From Bacillota bacterium (lineage in GTDB: Bacteria; Bacillota; Negativicutes; CTSoil-072): a stretch of DNA of 64,000 nt. The position numbers were made by a program, and so were the translations under genes. The stretch is from positions 1 through 64,000 of the forward strand of contig JAGFZV010000001.1 of the NCBI GenBank assembly GCA_017889545.1, read 5' to 3'. The notes under the pieces were generated by a model, which saw nothing but the letters and a program-made list of their open reading frames with translations, made no database searches and was not told the origin of the DNA. Shown piece by piece: positions 51,499 to 60,484 of this stretch; position 1 is the stretch's first letter; each line of letters starts with the position of its first letter.

Positions 51499-54400
51499 TT
51501 AAACCAGTGTCCAGCCATTCGTTTGGTCGTAGTAGTAAGTGGCCCCCGTGCCTGAATTATCGCCGCTCACAAACAGCTGCGGAAGCAGTATGCCTTCCGG
51601 GGTTACGCAGTTGAGCACCGTGACGGAACCGATTTGATAGTTGGCGCCATTCTGGCTCATGACCAAATCTTGAAATTCGATCCCGCCCTCAAAGCGGATC
51701 ATATCATTGGCATACCATTGCGGATCGTCAGAAATAAAATCCTTGCCGTCGCCCAGCCGGAAGGAATAACTATCGTTGCCTTCGCCGCCGGTCAGCGTGT
51801 CATTTCCGCTTCCGCCATCCAACAGATCATTGCCGCTCTGCCCATACAGCGAGTCATTGCCGCCTTTTCCGGACAAGCTATCGTTGCCGGCGCCGCCGTC
51901 GAGCAGGTTTCGCAGGGCATTGCCGCTGAGCGTATCGTCATAGCTGCTGCCCATCAGGTTTTCCAGATCATTGGCCGTATATTTCAAAAGGTCAATCGCG
52001 GCCGCTGCTGCCGCACTGCCGGCGTCGAGTACGTCATTGCCCGACCCGCCTTTGACATTCCCTGCGGGATCGGCGGCATCATAGATCAGAGTATCGTTCC
52101 CCAACCCGCCCAGCAAGGTGTCGCTGCCGCCGTTTCCGGCCAGCAGGTCATTGCCGCTTCCGCCGTCCAGATAATCATTCCCTGCCGTTCCGTTCAATGT
52201 ATCGCTTCCGCCGCCGCCGAGGACCCGCTCGAGTCCGGCAAACATTGCCGCACTCAGATCGATTGCCGCCGCATCATTGCCCTGCACCAGCAGAATATCT
52301 GTCCCGTCGCCGCCGTCCAGCAACCCGTCCGCCGCATCATAAATCAGCGTATCATTGCCCAAACCGCCGTATAGCGCATCACTGCCCAGACCGCCGTACA
52401 GCCGGTCATTGTCATTGCCGCCGTACAGGCTGTCGCTGCCGGCGCCGCCGGTCAGCGTGTCCGCCCCCCGGTTGCCAAACAGAGTGCTTCCGCCGGCATT
52501 TCCGCTGATCTTATCCGCTCCGCTGCTGCCGCCGGCGGCTTCGATGCCGAAATAGGCCGCTTTATTCAGGTCAATCGTTACCGCCGCAGTCCCGGAGGCC
52601 TGCAAAATATCAAATCCTGCCCCGCCATCAACCAGCCCGTCAGCAGCATCGTAGATAAGAGTATCCTCGCCGTCGCCGCCGTAGAGGCTGTCTTTTCCCG
52701 CTCCTCCGTCAAGACGATCGCTGCCGCCGAAGCCGGTCAACACATCATTGCCGGAATTCCCTGCCAGTACATTGTCTTCATTATTGCCGGTTAACGTGTC
52801 CGCCCCGCTGCCGCCATATATTCCTTCAAAATCGGCATACATCTCCAAAGACAGATTTTTCCCCGCCGTTTGCGCCGCGGCGCTGAGAAGGTCAAATCCG
52901 TCTCCACCGCCTAAACTGTCGCCAAGCCCGTAGACCAGGGTATCGTTGCCCGCACCGCCGTCCAGAACGTCATTGCCCACACCGCCGTCCAGGAAATCAC
53001 TGCCGTTTCCACCCAGGAGTATATCATTCCCGCCGGAGCCGGATAATTTATCATTGCCGCCGAGTCCCAGCAAGCGGTCGCCCGCGGCTGTCCCGGTCAG
53101 CGTATCATTGCCTTCCGTGCCGGAGAAGAATTTGTAGACCGGTCCGCCGGTGCCGAATTGGTACTGGGTAATTCTGTTGCCTGCGGCGTTTTTCCAGCCT
53201 TCCACCGTAATCGCGCCTTCTTGCCCGACAACGCTGATCTGCATGTCATTGCCCTGCGCGGTAAAGCCGATATCGTCCGGAAGAATGCCTTCGCCAAACC
53301 GGATGATATCGGCTGAGTTAGCCGCGTCCGCTTTAATGGTATCGCTTCCATCGCCAAACACATAGGTGTCATTGCCGCCTTTTCCCGCCAGGAGATCATT
53401 GCCGGACCCGCCGTCCAGCAAGTTTCGCAGGGAGTTGCCGGTCAGCGTATCATCATAACTGCTGCCGGCCAGGTTTTCCAGATCATTGGCCGTATATTTC
53501 AAAAGATCCATAGCGACCGCTGTTGCCGCACTGCCGGCGTCGAGTACGTCATTGCCCGACCCGCCTTTGACATTCCCTGCGGGATCGGCGGCATCATAGA
53601 TCAGCGTATCGTTGCCGGCTCCACCCAGCAAGGTGTCGCTGGCGGCACTTCCGTCCAGCAGATCATTGCCGCTTCCGCCGTCCAGATAGTCGTTCCCCGC
53701 CGTGCCGGTTAGCGTATCGCTCCCGCCGCCGCCGATGACCCGTTCGAGTCCGGCAAACAGGTCCGTACCCAGATGGATTGCTGCCGCATCATTGCCCTGC
53801 ACCAGCAAAAAATCGGTTCCGTCTCCGCCGTCAATCAAGGTGTCCGCCGCATCATAAATCAGCGTATCATTGCCCAACCCGCCCAGCAGCGCATCCATTC
53901 CCAAACCGCCGTACAGCCGGTCATTGTCATTGCCGCCGTACAGGCTGTCGCTGCCCGCGCCGCCGGTCAGTGTGTCCGCCCCCCGGTTGCCAAACAGAGT
54001 GCTTCCACTGGCATTTCCGGTGATTTTATCCGCTCCGCTGCTACCGCCGGCGGCTTCTATGCCGGTATAGATTGTCTTGCTCAGATCCATCGTCACCGCC
54101 GCAGTCCCGGAGGCCTGCAAAATATCAAACCCCGTACCGCCATCAACCATCCCGTCGGCAAGATCATAGACCAGAGTATCATCGCCGTCGCCGCCGTAAA
54201 GACTGTCACTGCCGCTCCCGCCATCCAGCACATCATTGCCGGCCTGGCCGTCCAGCAGGTCGTTCCCGCCATTACCGCGCAGTTCATTGTCTGTCTCTTC
54301 GCCGGTCAATGTGTCTCTGCTGCTGCTGCCATAAATAGTTTCAAGCCCGGCAAACCGGCTGTCGCGCAGATCAATTGCAACTGCCGCCGTACCCTGTACC

Positions 54401-55191
54401 AGCAGGACGTCCGTTCCTTCCCCGCCGTCAAGCCAGCCGTCTGCCGCATCATAAACCAGTGTATCGTTTCCGGCCTCGCCAAAAAGGCTGTCGCTGCCGG
54501 CTCCTCCGTCCAAACGGTCATTGTCATTCCCGCCGTATAAGGTGTCGCTGCCGGTTCCGCCGTTCAGCGTGTCCGCTCCGGCATACCCAAATAACCCGTC
54601 GTTTCCTACTTTTCCCGTCAGACTGTCATTCCCGGCGCCGCCGTACAGAAAAAGATCGGCAACGCTTTCCAAATAAACGCTCCTGGATTTATAAGTACTG
54701 ATGATCCCGTTCATTTCCGCAGTCGAAAAACCCACTTCCTCCCAGGAATAATCAAATACCAGCCCTTGCGACAGGGCTTCCTGGAACATCGTGTAGAGTT
54801 CGGTATAACTGTACGTCCCTTCGGCCAGGACGAAGGTCTCAATCCGGTTGGCCGTCTGCCTCCAGTCAAAGATGATGATGCTCAGGTTGCTGGCCTCGTC
54901 CGCCACCACTAGATGACGGTTGTCAATGCTCGCAAAAAACGAACTGTACAGACTAATTCCCGGAGCAATGACCGTGTCATTGGCGGAGTTTCCCGTTTCT
55001 TCGATCATCATCCCGTTGTTGCTTCCGGCCAGATACGTGTCATTCCCCTGTCCGCCCAAAAACATCACGGCTTCTTGATATTCCGCCGCTGCAAACAAGG
55101 TGTCATTTCCCTGCAGGCCAAAAGCAGCCGTTCCTTGCGGAACTGAAATATTGTCATCCAGCGACGTGCCTACCAGTTCGTCTAACGCCAT
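51499..55191 (-). CDS. RTX-type calcium-binding repeat protein, 1,230 residues
   Basis: The largest of the three repeat proteins. Residues 1-180 are not repetitive (LVGTSLDDNISVPQGTAAF, then a beta/alpha region). RTX blocks then alternate with FAGLE- and YTGIEAAG-type spacers. A block of about 260 residues occurs twice, 505 residues (1,515 bp) apart: about 54190-53390 and 52680-51880, with stretches identical at DNA level. No signal peptide. I chose the ATG at 55191 with GGGGGTGG five bases away; a GTG at 55200 overlaps that site. It begins 30 bp after the TPS adhesin ends, so it is probably co-transcribed under the c-di-GMP riboswitch. Confidence 0.87.
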   Translation of the reverse strand: MALDELVGTSLDDNISVPQGTAAFGLQGNDTLFAAAEYQEAVMFLGGQGNDTYLAGSNNGMMIEETGNSANDTVIAPGISLYSSFFASIDNRHLVVADEASNLSIIIFDWRQTANRIETFVLAEGTYSYTELYTMFQEALSQGLVFDYSWEEVGFSTAEMNGIISTYKSRSVYLESVADLFLYGGAGNDSLTGKVGNDGLFGYAGADTLNGGTGSDTLYGGNDNDRLDGGAGSDSLFGEAGNDTLVYDAADGWLDGGEGTDVLLVQGTAAVAIDLRDSRFAGLETIYGSSSRDTLTGEETDNELRGNGGNDLLDGQAGNDVLDGGSGSDSLYGGDGDDTLVYDLADGMVDGGTGFDILQASGTAAVTMDLSKTIYTGIEAAGGSSGADKITGNASGSTLFGNRGADTLTGGAGSDSLYGGNDNDRLYGGLGMDALLGGLGNDTLIYDAADTLIDGGDGTDFLLVQGNDAAAIHLGTDLFAGLERVIGGGGSDTLTGTAGNDYLDGGSGNDLLDGSAASDTLLGGAGNDTLIYDAADPAGNVKGGSGNDVLDAGSAATAVAMDLLKYTANDLENLAGSSYDDTLTGNSLRNLLDGGSGNDLLAGKGGNDTYVFGDGSDTIKADAANSADIIRFGEGILPDDIGFTAQGNDMQISVVGQEGAITVEGWKNAAGNRITQYQFGTGGPVYKFFSGTEGNDTLTGTAAGDRLLGLGGNDKLSGSGGNDILLGGNGSDFLDGGVGNDVLDGGAGNDTLVYGLGDSLGGGDGFDLLSAAAQTAGKNLSLEMYADFEGIYGGSGADTLTGNNEDNVLAGNSGNDVLTGFGGSDRLDGGAGKDSLYGGDGEDTLIYDAADGLVDGGAGFDILQASGTAAVTIDLNKAAYFGIEAAGGSSGADKISGNAGGSTLFGNRGADTLTGGAGSDSLYGGNDNDRLYGGLGSDALYGGLGNDTLIYDAADGLLDGGDGTDILLVQGNDAAAIDLSAAMFAGLERVLGGGGSDTLNGTAGNDYLDGGSGNDLLAGNGGSDTLLGGLGNDTLIYDAADPAGNVKGGSGNDVLDAGSAAAAAAIDLLKYTANDLENLMGSSYDDTLSGNALRNLLDGGAGNDSLSGKGGNDSLYGQSGNDLLDGGSGNDTLTGGEGNDSYSFRLGDGKDFISDDPQWYANDMIRFEGGIEFQDLVMSQNGANYQIGSVTVLNCVTPEGILLPQLFVSGDNSGTGATYYYDQTNGWTLV

Positions 55192-55221
55192 ACTGTCCAC
55201 CCCCTTATGTTTTTCATTCTA

Positions 55222-58200
55222 TCATAGATCTTCCGGCAGCCAATCGTCTTCATCCGTATTTTGGCTGCCTATGGCCGCCTGGATCGCCGGCAAGGCAAAG
55301 AATGGCTGCACCAACGGCTGAAGGAAGCTGGACGCTTTATTCAGCGAACTGCTTCTGGTCACAATATCCGCGATGGTGAACGCGAATGTATTTTGCAGGG
55401 TATAGTTGCCGGCAGCGGTTCCACTGAGACGAATGTCCGTAACGCTGACCGGTTTGTCATCGCCAGGATTGGGATCACTGAAGGCCGCTGTTCCGGTCAC
55501 TGTGAGATTGTCGCCATTGATCCGGTTATCGTTATAAATGACCGAAGCGAAAGTTGTTCCGTCATAACTCTTGTTTTTGCCCACCGCAGTGACAGAGATC
55601 GGGCGGGGCGTGATCGTCAGTATGCCGTTGGCATAGCTAATGCTGTAATTGGCTGCGCTGCCGCGCTGCAGGGTGACGGCGCTTGGCGTCAGACTGTAGG
55701 CGCCCACACTGCTCGTGACGGCAGCCGGGCTGACCAGGTTCGCATTGCCGAGAGCATCGGTGCCCACCAGGCTGCCGGAAACCACATTGACTGGACCGTT
55801 TGCCGGGTTGGCATCGCCATACACCCGACTGGCATTCGCGGTGACGGTGATCGGCCTCGGCGTGATCGAGAGCGTTCCGTCCGCGTAAGTAATCGTATAA
55901 TTGTCCGCCCTGCCGTGGATAAACGTGATGCCGCTTGGTGTCAGACTGTAACTGCCCACATTGCTCGCAGCGGTAGCCGGGCTGCTCAAGGCAGCAACGC
56001 TGCCGAGAGTATCTGTTCCGGCCAGGCTGCCGGAAGTCAAACTGACCGTACCGCTGGCCGGATTGGCATTGCCATACACCCGGCTGGTATTGTTCGCTGT
56101 GACAGTGAGCGGCCGCGGTGTGATCGAGAGCGTTCCGTCCGCGTAAGTAATCGTATAATTGGCTGCACTGCCGCTGGCAAAGGTGACGCCGCTCGGCGTC
56201 AGGCTGTAGCTGCCCACATTGCTCGCAGCGGTAGCCAAGCTGTTCAAGGAAGCATTGCCCAGAGCGTCGGCACCCGCCAGGCTGCCGTTAATCACGCTGA
56301 CTACGCCGCTGGCCGGGTTGGCATTGCCGTATACCCGGCTGGCATTGGCCGTGATCGTGATCGGCCGCGGGGTAATCGAGAGTGTGCCGTTCGCGTAAGT
56401 AATCGTATAATTGGCTGCGCTGCCGCGGGTAAAGGTGACGCCGCTTGGCGTCAGGCTGTAGTCGCCTACGCTGCTCGCAGCAGCAGCCGGGCTGCTCAAG
56501 GCAGCATTGCCGAGTGTATCCGTCCCCACCAGGCTGCCGGATGTCAGACTGACTGGACCGTTTGCCGGGTTGGCATCGCCATACACCCGGCTGGCATTGT
56601 TTGCCGTAACGGCAATCGGCCGCGGTGTGATCGTCAGCGTGCTGTCCGCGTACGTAATCGCATAGTTTGCTGCACTGCCGCTGGTAAAGCTGACGCCATC
56701 CGGTGTCAGTTTGTAAGTGCCGACGCTGCTTGCGGCGACAGCCGGAGTACTCAAGCCGGCAGTACTGCCCAGAGCATCCGTTCCGGCCAGACTGCCGGCA
56801 GTTACATTGACAACCCCGCTGGTGGGATTGGCATCGCCGTATACCCGGCTGGCGTTGTTCGTTTTGACGGTGATCGGCCGTGGCGTGATCGAGAGCGTTC
56901 CGTCCGCGTAAGTAATCGTATAATTCGCTGCACTGCCGCTGGCAAAGGCGACGCCGCTCGGCGTCAGGCTGTAGCCGCCCACATTGCTCGCAGCGGTAGC
57001 CGGGCTGTTCAAGGAAGCATTGCCCAGAGCGTCCGTCCCCGCCAGGCTGCCGGACGCCACCGTGACCGCGCCGCTGGCCGGGTTGGCATTGCCGTATAAC
57101 CGGCTGGCATTGGCCGTGATCGTGATCGGCCGCGGGGTAATCGAGAGCGTGCCGTTCGCGTACGTAATCGTATAATTGGCTGCGCTGCCGCGGGTAAAGG
57201 TGACGCCGCTTGGCGTCAGGCTGTAGTCGCCCACGCTGCTCGCAGCGCCAGCCGGGCTGCTCAAGGCAGCATTGCCGAGGGTGTCCGTCCCCACCAGGCT
57301 GCCGGATGTCAGACTGACCGCGCCGCTGGCCGGATTGGCATTGCCATACACCCGGCTGGCATTGTTTGCCGTAACGGCGATCGGCCGCGGTGTGATCGTC
57401 AGCGTGCTGTCCGCGTAAGTAATCGCATAGTTTGCTGCACTGCCGCTGGTAAAGCTAACGCCATCCGGTGTCAGCTTGTAATTGCCGACGCTGCTTGTGG
57501 CGGCAGCCGGAGTAGTCAAGCCGGCGGTACTGCCCAGAGCATCCGTTCCGGCCAGGCTTCCGGCAGTCACATTGATCACCCCGCTGGTCGGGTTGGCGTC
57601 GCCGTATACCCGGCTGGCGTTGTTCGTTTTGACAGTGATCGGCCGCGGCGTGACCGTCAGCGTTCCGTTCGCGTACGTAATCGTATAATTTGCGGCGCTG
57701 CCGCTGGCAAAGGTGACGCCGCTCGGCGTCAGGCTGTAGCCGCCCACATTGCTCGCAGCGGTCGCCGGACTGCTCAAGGCAGCGCTGCTGAGCGCATCCG
57801 TGCCGGCCAGACTTCCGGACGTCACCGTGACCGGACCGCTGGCCGGGTTGGCATTTCCGTATACCCGGCTGGCATTGGCCGTAATGGTGATCGGCCGCGG
57901 GATAATCGAGAGCGTGCCGTTCGCATACGCAATGTCATATCCTTGCTGGCCGGAATACAGGCCGCTGGGGACAATCGTATACTCACCGGCATTTTTGGCC
58001 GCCTGCGCCGTGCCGCCATAAGCAAGCGTCCCGAAAAGCGAACCCGTTGGAGTGGCGGAATAAGACACCCCTGCATTTCCGGCATAACCGGTTGTCCCAT
58101 TATAGGTTCGGCTAAAATCATTGGCCGTCACGGTCAGAGGCGTCAAAAAAGACTTGAGCAGCGGATAGGTATACCCGCCGTATATCCGCCAGGTATTGCC

Positions 58201-60204
58201 AAAATCCCAGCCGCTGAAATTGCTTTGGTTCATCATCCCGGCTGTTGTTAATCCAGTGCCCCCGTCGCTGACCGTTTGGCCGGACGTGGTCTTATTCCAG
58301 AAGCTGCTGCTGACGCTGCCGCTGTTTGCTCCGACCAGGCCGCCGACATCCGAGCTGCCGCTGCCGCTGGTCACGGCGCCCGCGCTATAGCTATTGCTGA
58401 TACTGCCGCCCGGCAAGCCGTCATCGTTGCCGTTATGTCCGACCAATCCGCCGACATATTGGCTGTCGCTGCTTCCGCTTACCGTACTTGTGCTGTAGCT
58501 GTTGCTGATACTGCCGTAGGTATTGCCGCCAATCAGGCCGCCGACATGATTGGTTCCGCTCACCGTTCCGCTGCTGTAGCAGTTGCTGATGCTGCTATGG
58601 ACATGGTTATCTCCAACCAACCCGCCAACGTACTGGTACCCGGTAACTGAAGCGCTGCTGTAACTGTTGCTGATGCTGCCATAATTCAGTCCAACCAAAG
58701 CGCCGGTGTACATATTGCCGCTCACAGACATATTAACAAGTCCCACATTCTTGACCGTACCGGTTAATTCGCCAAACAAGCCCACATAGCCTTGACTTGG
58801 CCGATGAATATACAGATTGCTGATCGTATGGCCATCCCCATTGAATTTTCCGGAAAATTTACCACTGCTGCCAATCGGCGCAAAACCTGCGCCGCTATTC
58901 CAAGCGGCGGAAGCACCGGCATCGATGTCTTTTCCCAGCGCATAAGCGCCGGCCAGGTTGGTGTTCATCGCTTGCAGCTGGTTCACATTATTCACCAGCA
59001 TGTAAGCCGTCAACGTCCCGCCTGTTACTTTGCCGGCATAATCGGCAGGCGACGTATACGCGACAGGGTTGTAGTAGATCTCCGCTGCCCCGCTGCCGCT
59101 CAAGGCGACCGAGCCGCTTTCCTGAAAATTTACCGTTCCGGCGCCGGTTCCGTTATGATCGGCCCGCAGGATGATATTCGCATTGGTTCCGGCCGACAGG
59201 TTATTGCTGATTGTAAGATCGCCAACCGCGCTCACTTTCACTGTTCCGCCCGTCGTACCGGATGCATCGATATTTGTGGTCGAATCGAGCTGGACATTGC
59301 CGCCCCGCAGCGTAATTGACCCGCCGTTCTCATAGTCATCCAGCCCTGCGGCGGACAATGCTCCAGTATTGACAACAATCCCTTGATCACCGCCGTCCAG
59401 ACGAATGACTCCATTCACCGTACTGATGCTGTTGGCCCGAATGGTTCCGCTGTTATTGATTACCGTACCGGCCAATTCATCAGCAGTGCGTGCCGTCATC
59501 AGAATTCTGCCGCCGTCCGCCTTGAGCAGGTTATTGTTGGTTATTTGCGCATTGACCGTTGCCTGGCTGACCGCCAGATTGATCAGTCCGTCTCCCGCCA
59601 TATCCAATGTGACCGCATTTCCGGCTCCGAGGGCGATCGTGCCTGATTTGACTACAATCGTTCCCTGGTTGACAATCTGCCCGCCGAGCAGGGCTACGTA
59701 ACCCCCGTCGGCGGCCTTAATGTTGCCCTGGTTGATGACGGAGCCACCGGCGCCGGAAAACGTATATGTTCCGGCCGTAAAATCACTGTCGCTGATATTC
59801 AGCGTGGAAGCTGCCAGAGCGCCTACATTGACTTGAGCGGTAGGCGCGAATAAAATTCCTTGCGGGTTAATCAAAAAAACCTTGCCGTTGGCAGTCAGCT
59901 GCCCGTAAATAGCGGAAGGTTCACTGCCAATTACCCGGTTAAGCGCAATGGAGGAGAAGCCCGGTTGAACAAAAACCACCGTTTCGCCGGAACCGATGCT
60001 GAAGGTCTGCCAATTTATGCCGAGTTTATTGCTGGTTTGGCTAATCGTCGTTGTATCGCCGCTTTTTGTAATCGTTCCGGATCCGGTCGTTACCGCGCCA
60101 TTGGACGGAGCGGCAAAACCGCTTGGCATGAACATCGCCAGAAACAGGAGCGCACTGAAAAAGGCCAATACTTTTCTTGATAATTCGCGGCCCTCGCTAG
60201 CCAT
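55222..60204 (-). CDS. TPS-type filamentous adhesin with GLUG and MBG repeats
   Basis: A 1,660-residue secreted protein. The signal peptide (FFSALLFLAMFMPSGFAA) ends near residue 32. Residues 33-290 form the filamentous-hemagglutinin TPS domain, with LINPQGILF at 111-119 (NPxGI motif). Residues 470-680 hold GLUG motifs (VGGLVG..GSISNSYS). About 690-1540 contain one diverged and nine clear MBG repeats of 84-86 residues, each ending TITPRP or a variant, then a YDG-type repeat (GKNKSYDGTTF). The C-terminus ends WLPEDL. No TpsB transporter gene is in the window. The start at 60204 has GGAGGAG. Its leader carries a cyclic-di-GMP riboswitch. Confidence 0.9.
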   Translation of the reverse strand: MASEGRELSRKVLAFFSALLFLAMFMPSGFAAPSNGAVTTGSGTITKSGDTTTISQTSNKLGINWQTFSIGSGETVVFVQPGFSSIALNRVIGSEPSAIYGQLTANGKVFLINPQGILFAPTAQVNVGALAASTLNISDSDFTAGTYTFSGAGGSVINQGNIKAADGGYVALLGGQIVNQGTIVVKSGTIALGAGNAVTLDMAGDGLINLAVSQATVNAQITNNNLLKADGGRILMTARTADELAGTVINNSGTIRANSISTVNGVIRLDGGDQGIVVNTGALSAAGLDDYENGGSITLRGGNVQLDSTTNIDASGTTGGTVKVSAVGDLTISNNLSAGTNANIILRADHNGTGAGTVNFQESGSVALSGSGAAEIYYNPVAYTSPADYAGKVTGGTLTAYMLVNNVNQLQAMNTNLAGAYALGKDIDAGASAAWNSGAGFAPIGSSGKFSGKFNGDGHTISNLYIHRPSQGYVGLFGELTGTVKNVGLVNMSVSGNMYTGALVGLNYGSISNSYSSASVTGYQYVGGLVGDNHVHSSISNCYSSGTVSGTNHVGGLIGGNTYGSISNSYSTSTVSGSSDSQYVGGLVGHNGNDDGLPGGSISNSYSAGAVTSGSGSSDVGGLVGANSGSVSSSFWNKTTSGQTVSDGGTGLTTAGMMNQSNFSGWDFGNTWRIYGGYTYPLLKSFLTPLTVTANDFSRTYNGTTGYAGNAGVSYSATPTGSLFGTLAYGGTAQAAKNAGEYTIVPSGLYSGQQGYDIAYANGTLSIIPRPITITANASRVYGNANPASGPVTVTSGSLAGTDALSSAALSSPATAASNVGGYSLTPSGVTFASGSAANYTITYANGTLTVTPRPITVKTNNASRVYGDANPTSGVINVTAGSLAGTDALGSTAGLTTPAAATSSVGNYKLTPDGVSFTSGSAANYAITYADSTLTITPRPIAVTANNASRVYGNANPASGAVSLTSGSLVGTDTLGNAALSSPAGAASSVGDYSLTPSGVTFTRGSAANYTITYANGTLSITPRPITITANASRLYGNANPASGAVTVASGSLAGTDALGNASLNSPATAASNVGGYSLTPSGVAFASGSAANYTITYADGTLSITPRPITVKTNNASRVYGDANPTSGVVNVTAGSLAGTDALGSTAGLSTPAVAASSVGTYKLTPDGVSFTSGSAANYAITYADSTLTITPRPIAVTANNASRVYGDANPANGPVSLTSGSLVGTDTLGNAALSSPAAAASSVGDYSLTPSGVTFTRGSAANYTITYANGTLSITPRPITITANASRVYGNANPASGVVSVINGSLAGADALGNASLNSLATAASNVGSYSLTPSGVTFASGSAANYTITYADGTLSITPRPLTVTANNTSRVYGNANPASGTVSLTSGSLAGTDTLGSVAALSSPATAASNVGSYSLTPSGITFIHGRADNYTITYADGTLSITPRPITVTANASRVYGDANPANGPVNVVSGSLVGTDALGNANLVSPAAVTSSVGAYSLTPSAVTLQRGSAANYSISYANGILTITPRPISVTAVGKNKSYDGTTFASVIYNDNRINGDNLTVTGTAAFSDPNPGDDKPVSVTDIRLSGTAAGNYTLQNTFAFTIADIVTRSSSLNKASSFLQPLVQPFFALPAIQAAIGSQNTDEDDWLPEDL

Positions 60205-60240
60205 TTTGTCTCCTCCTTTTCGCTTCTGAAGAAAACGAAA

Positions 60241-60350
60241 ACTGCCGGGAACCATCCGGATAAATCCGAAGCGGCCCGGCAGTCATTAGCCCAGCATTTG
60301 GGCTTTTAGACCCGCGGCTTTGCGTCCTTGCTTTTCGGCAAGTTTGCCAA
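60241..60350 (-). ncRNA. Cyclic-di-GMP-I (GEMM-I) riboswitch with terminator
   Basis: On the minus strand the leader reads GGCAAAC (from 60348), a CTTGC-CGAAAA-GCAAG hairpin with a GAAA-type loop, the hallmark GGACGCAAAGCC (60315-60326), GGGTCTAA, a second hairpin AGCCC/GGGCT, then AATGACTGCCGGG. This is the order of the GEMM-I aptamer. The segment ACTGCCGGG (60275-60283) is also the 5' arm of a perfect 9-bp terminator with CCCGGCAGT (60241-60249), followed by TTTCGTTTTC. The aptamer and terminator therefore share bases. Ligand binding should hide the arm and allow read-through, an ON switch (inference). The start codon lies 37 bp beyond. Confidence 0.85.
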
Positions 60351-60387
60351 TTCTGCATTCTTCCATTGTAGAAGACACTCATGAAGT

Positions 60388-60416
60388 AATTTACATTTTC
60401 GACATCTATTAGTCAA
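60388..60416 (-). promoter_or_regulatory. Promoter of riboswitch-adhesin transcript
   Basis: On the minus strand TTGACT (60411-60416), 17 bp, TAAATT (60388-60393), placing the start near 60381, about 30 bases ahead of the aptamer. Confidence 0.55.
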
Positions 60417-60484
60417 TTCCTGCCTGAATTCATGCTTCTTTAAGAGAATTGTGAATTTTCGCAATACGTGGCCGTAGGCTGCGG

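Noticed and set aside
51850-54650. CRISPR-like regular short repeats
   Set aside because: The repeats are in-frame glycine-rich codons without unique spacers, and no cas genes are present.
55261-57099. 612-codon plus-strand open frame opposite the adhesin
   Set aside because: It is the reverse reading of the MBG repeats, so its repetitive composition is inherited; there is no family or start signal.
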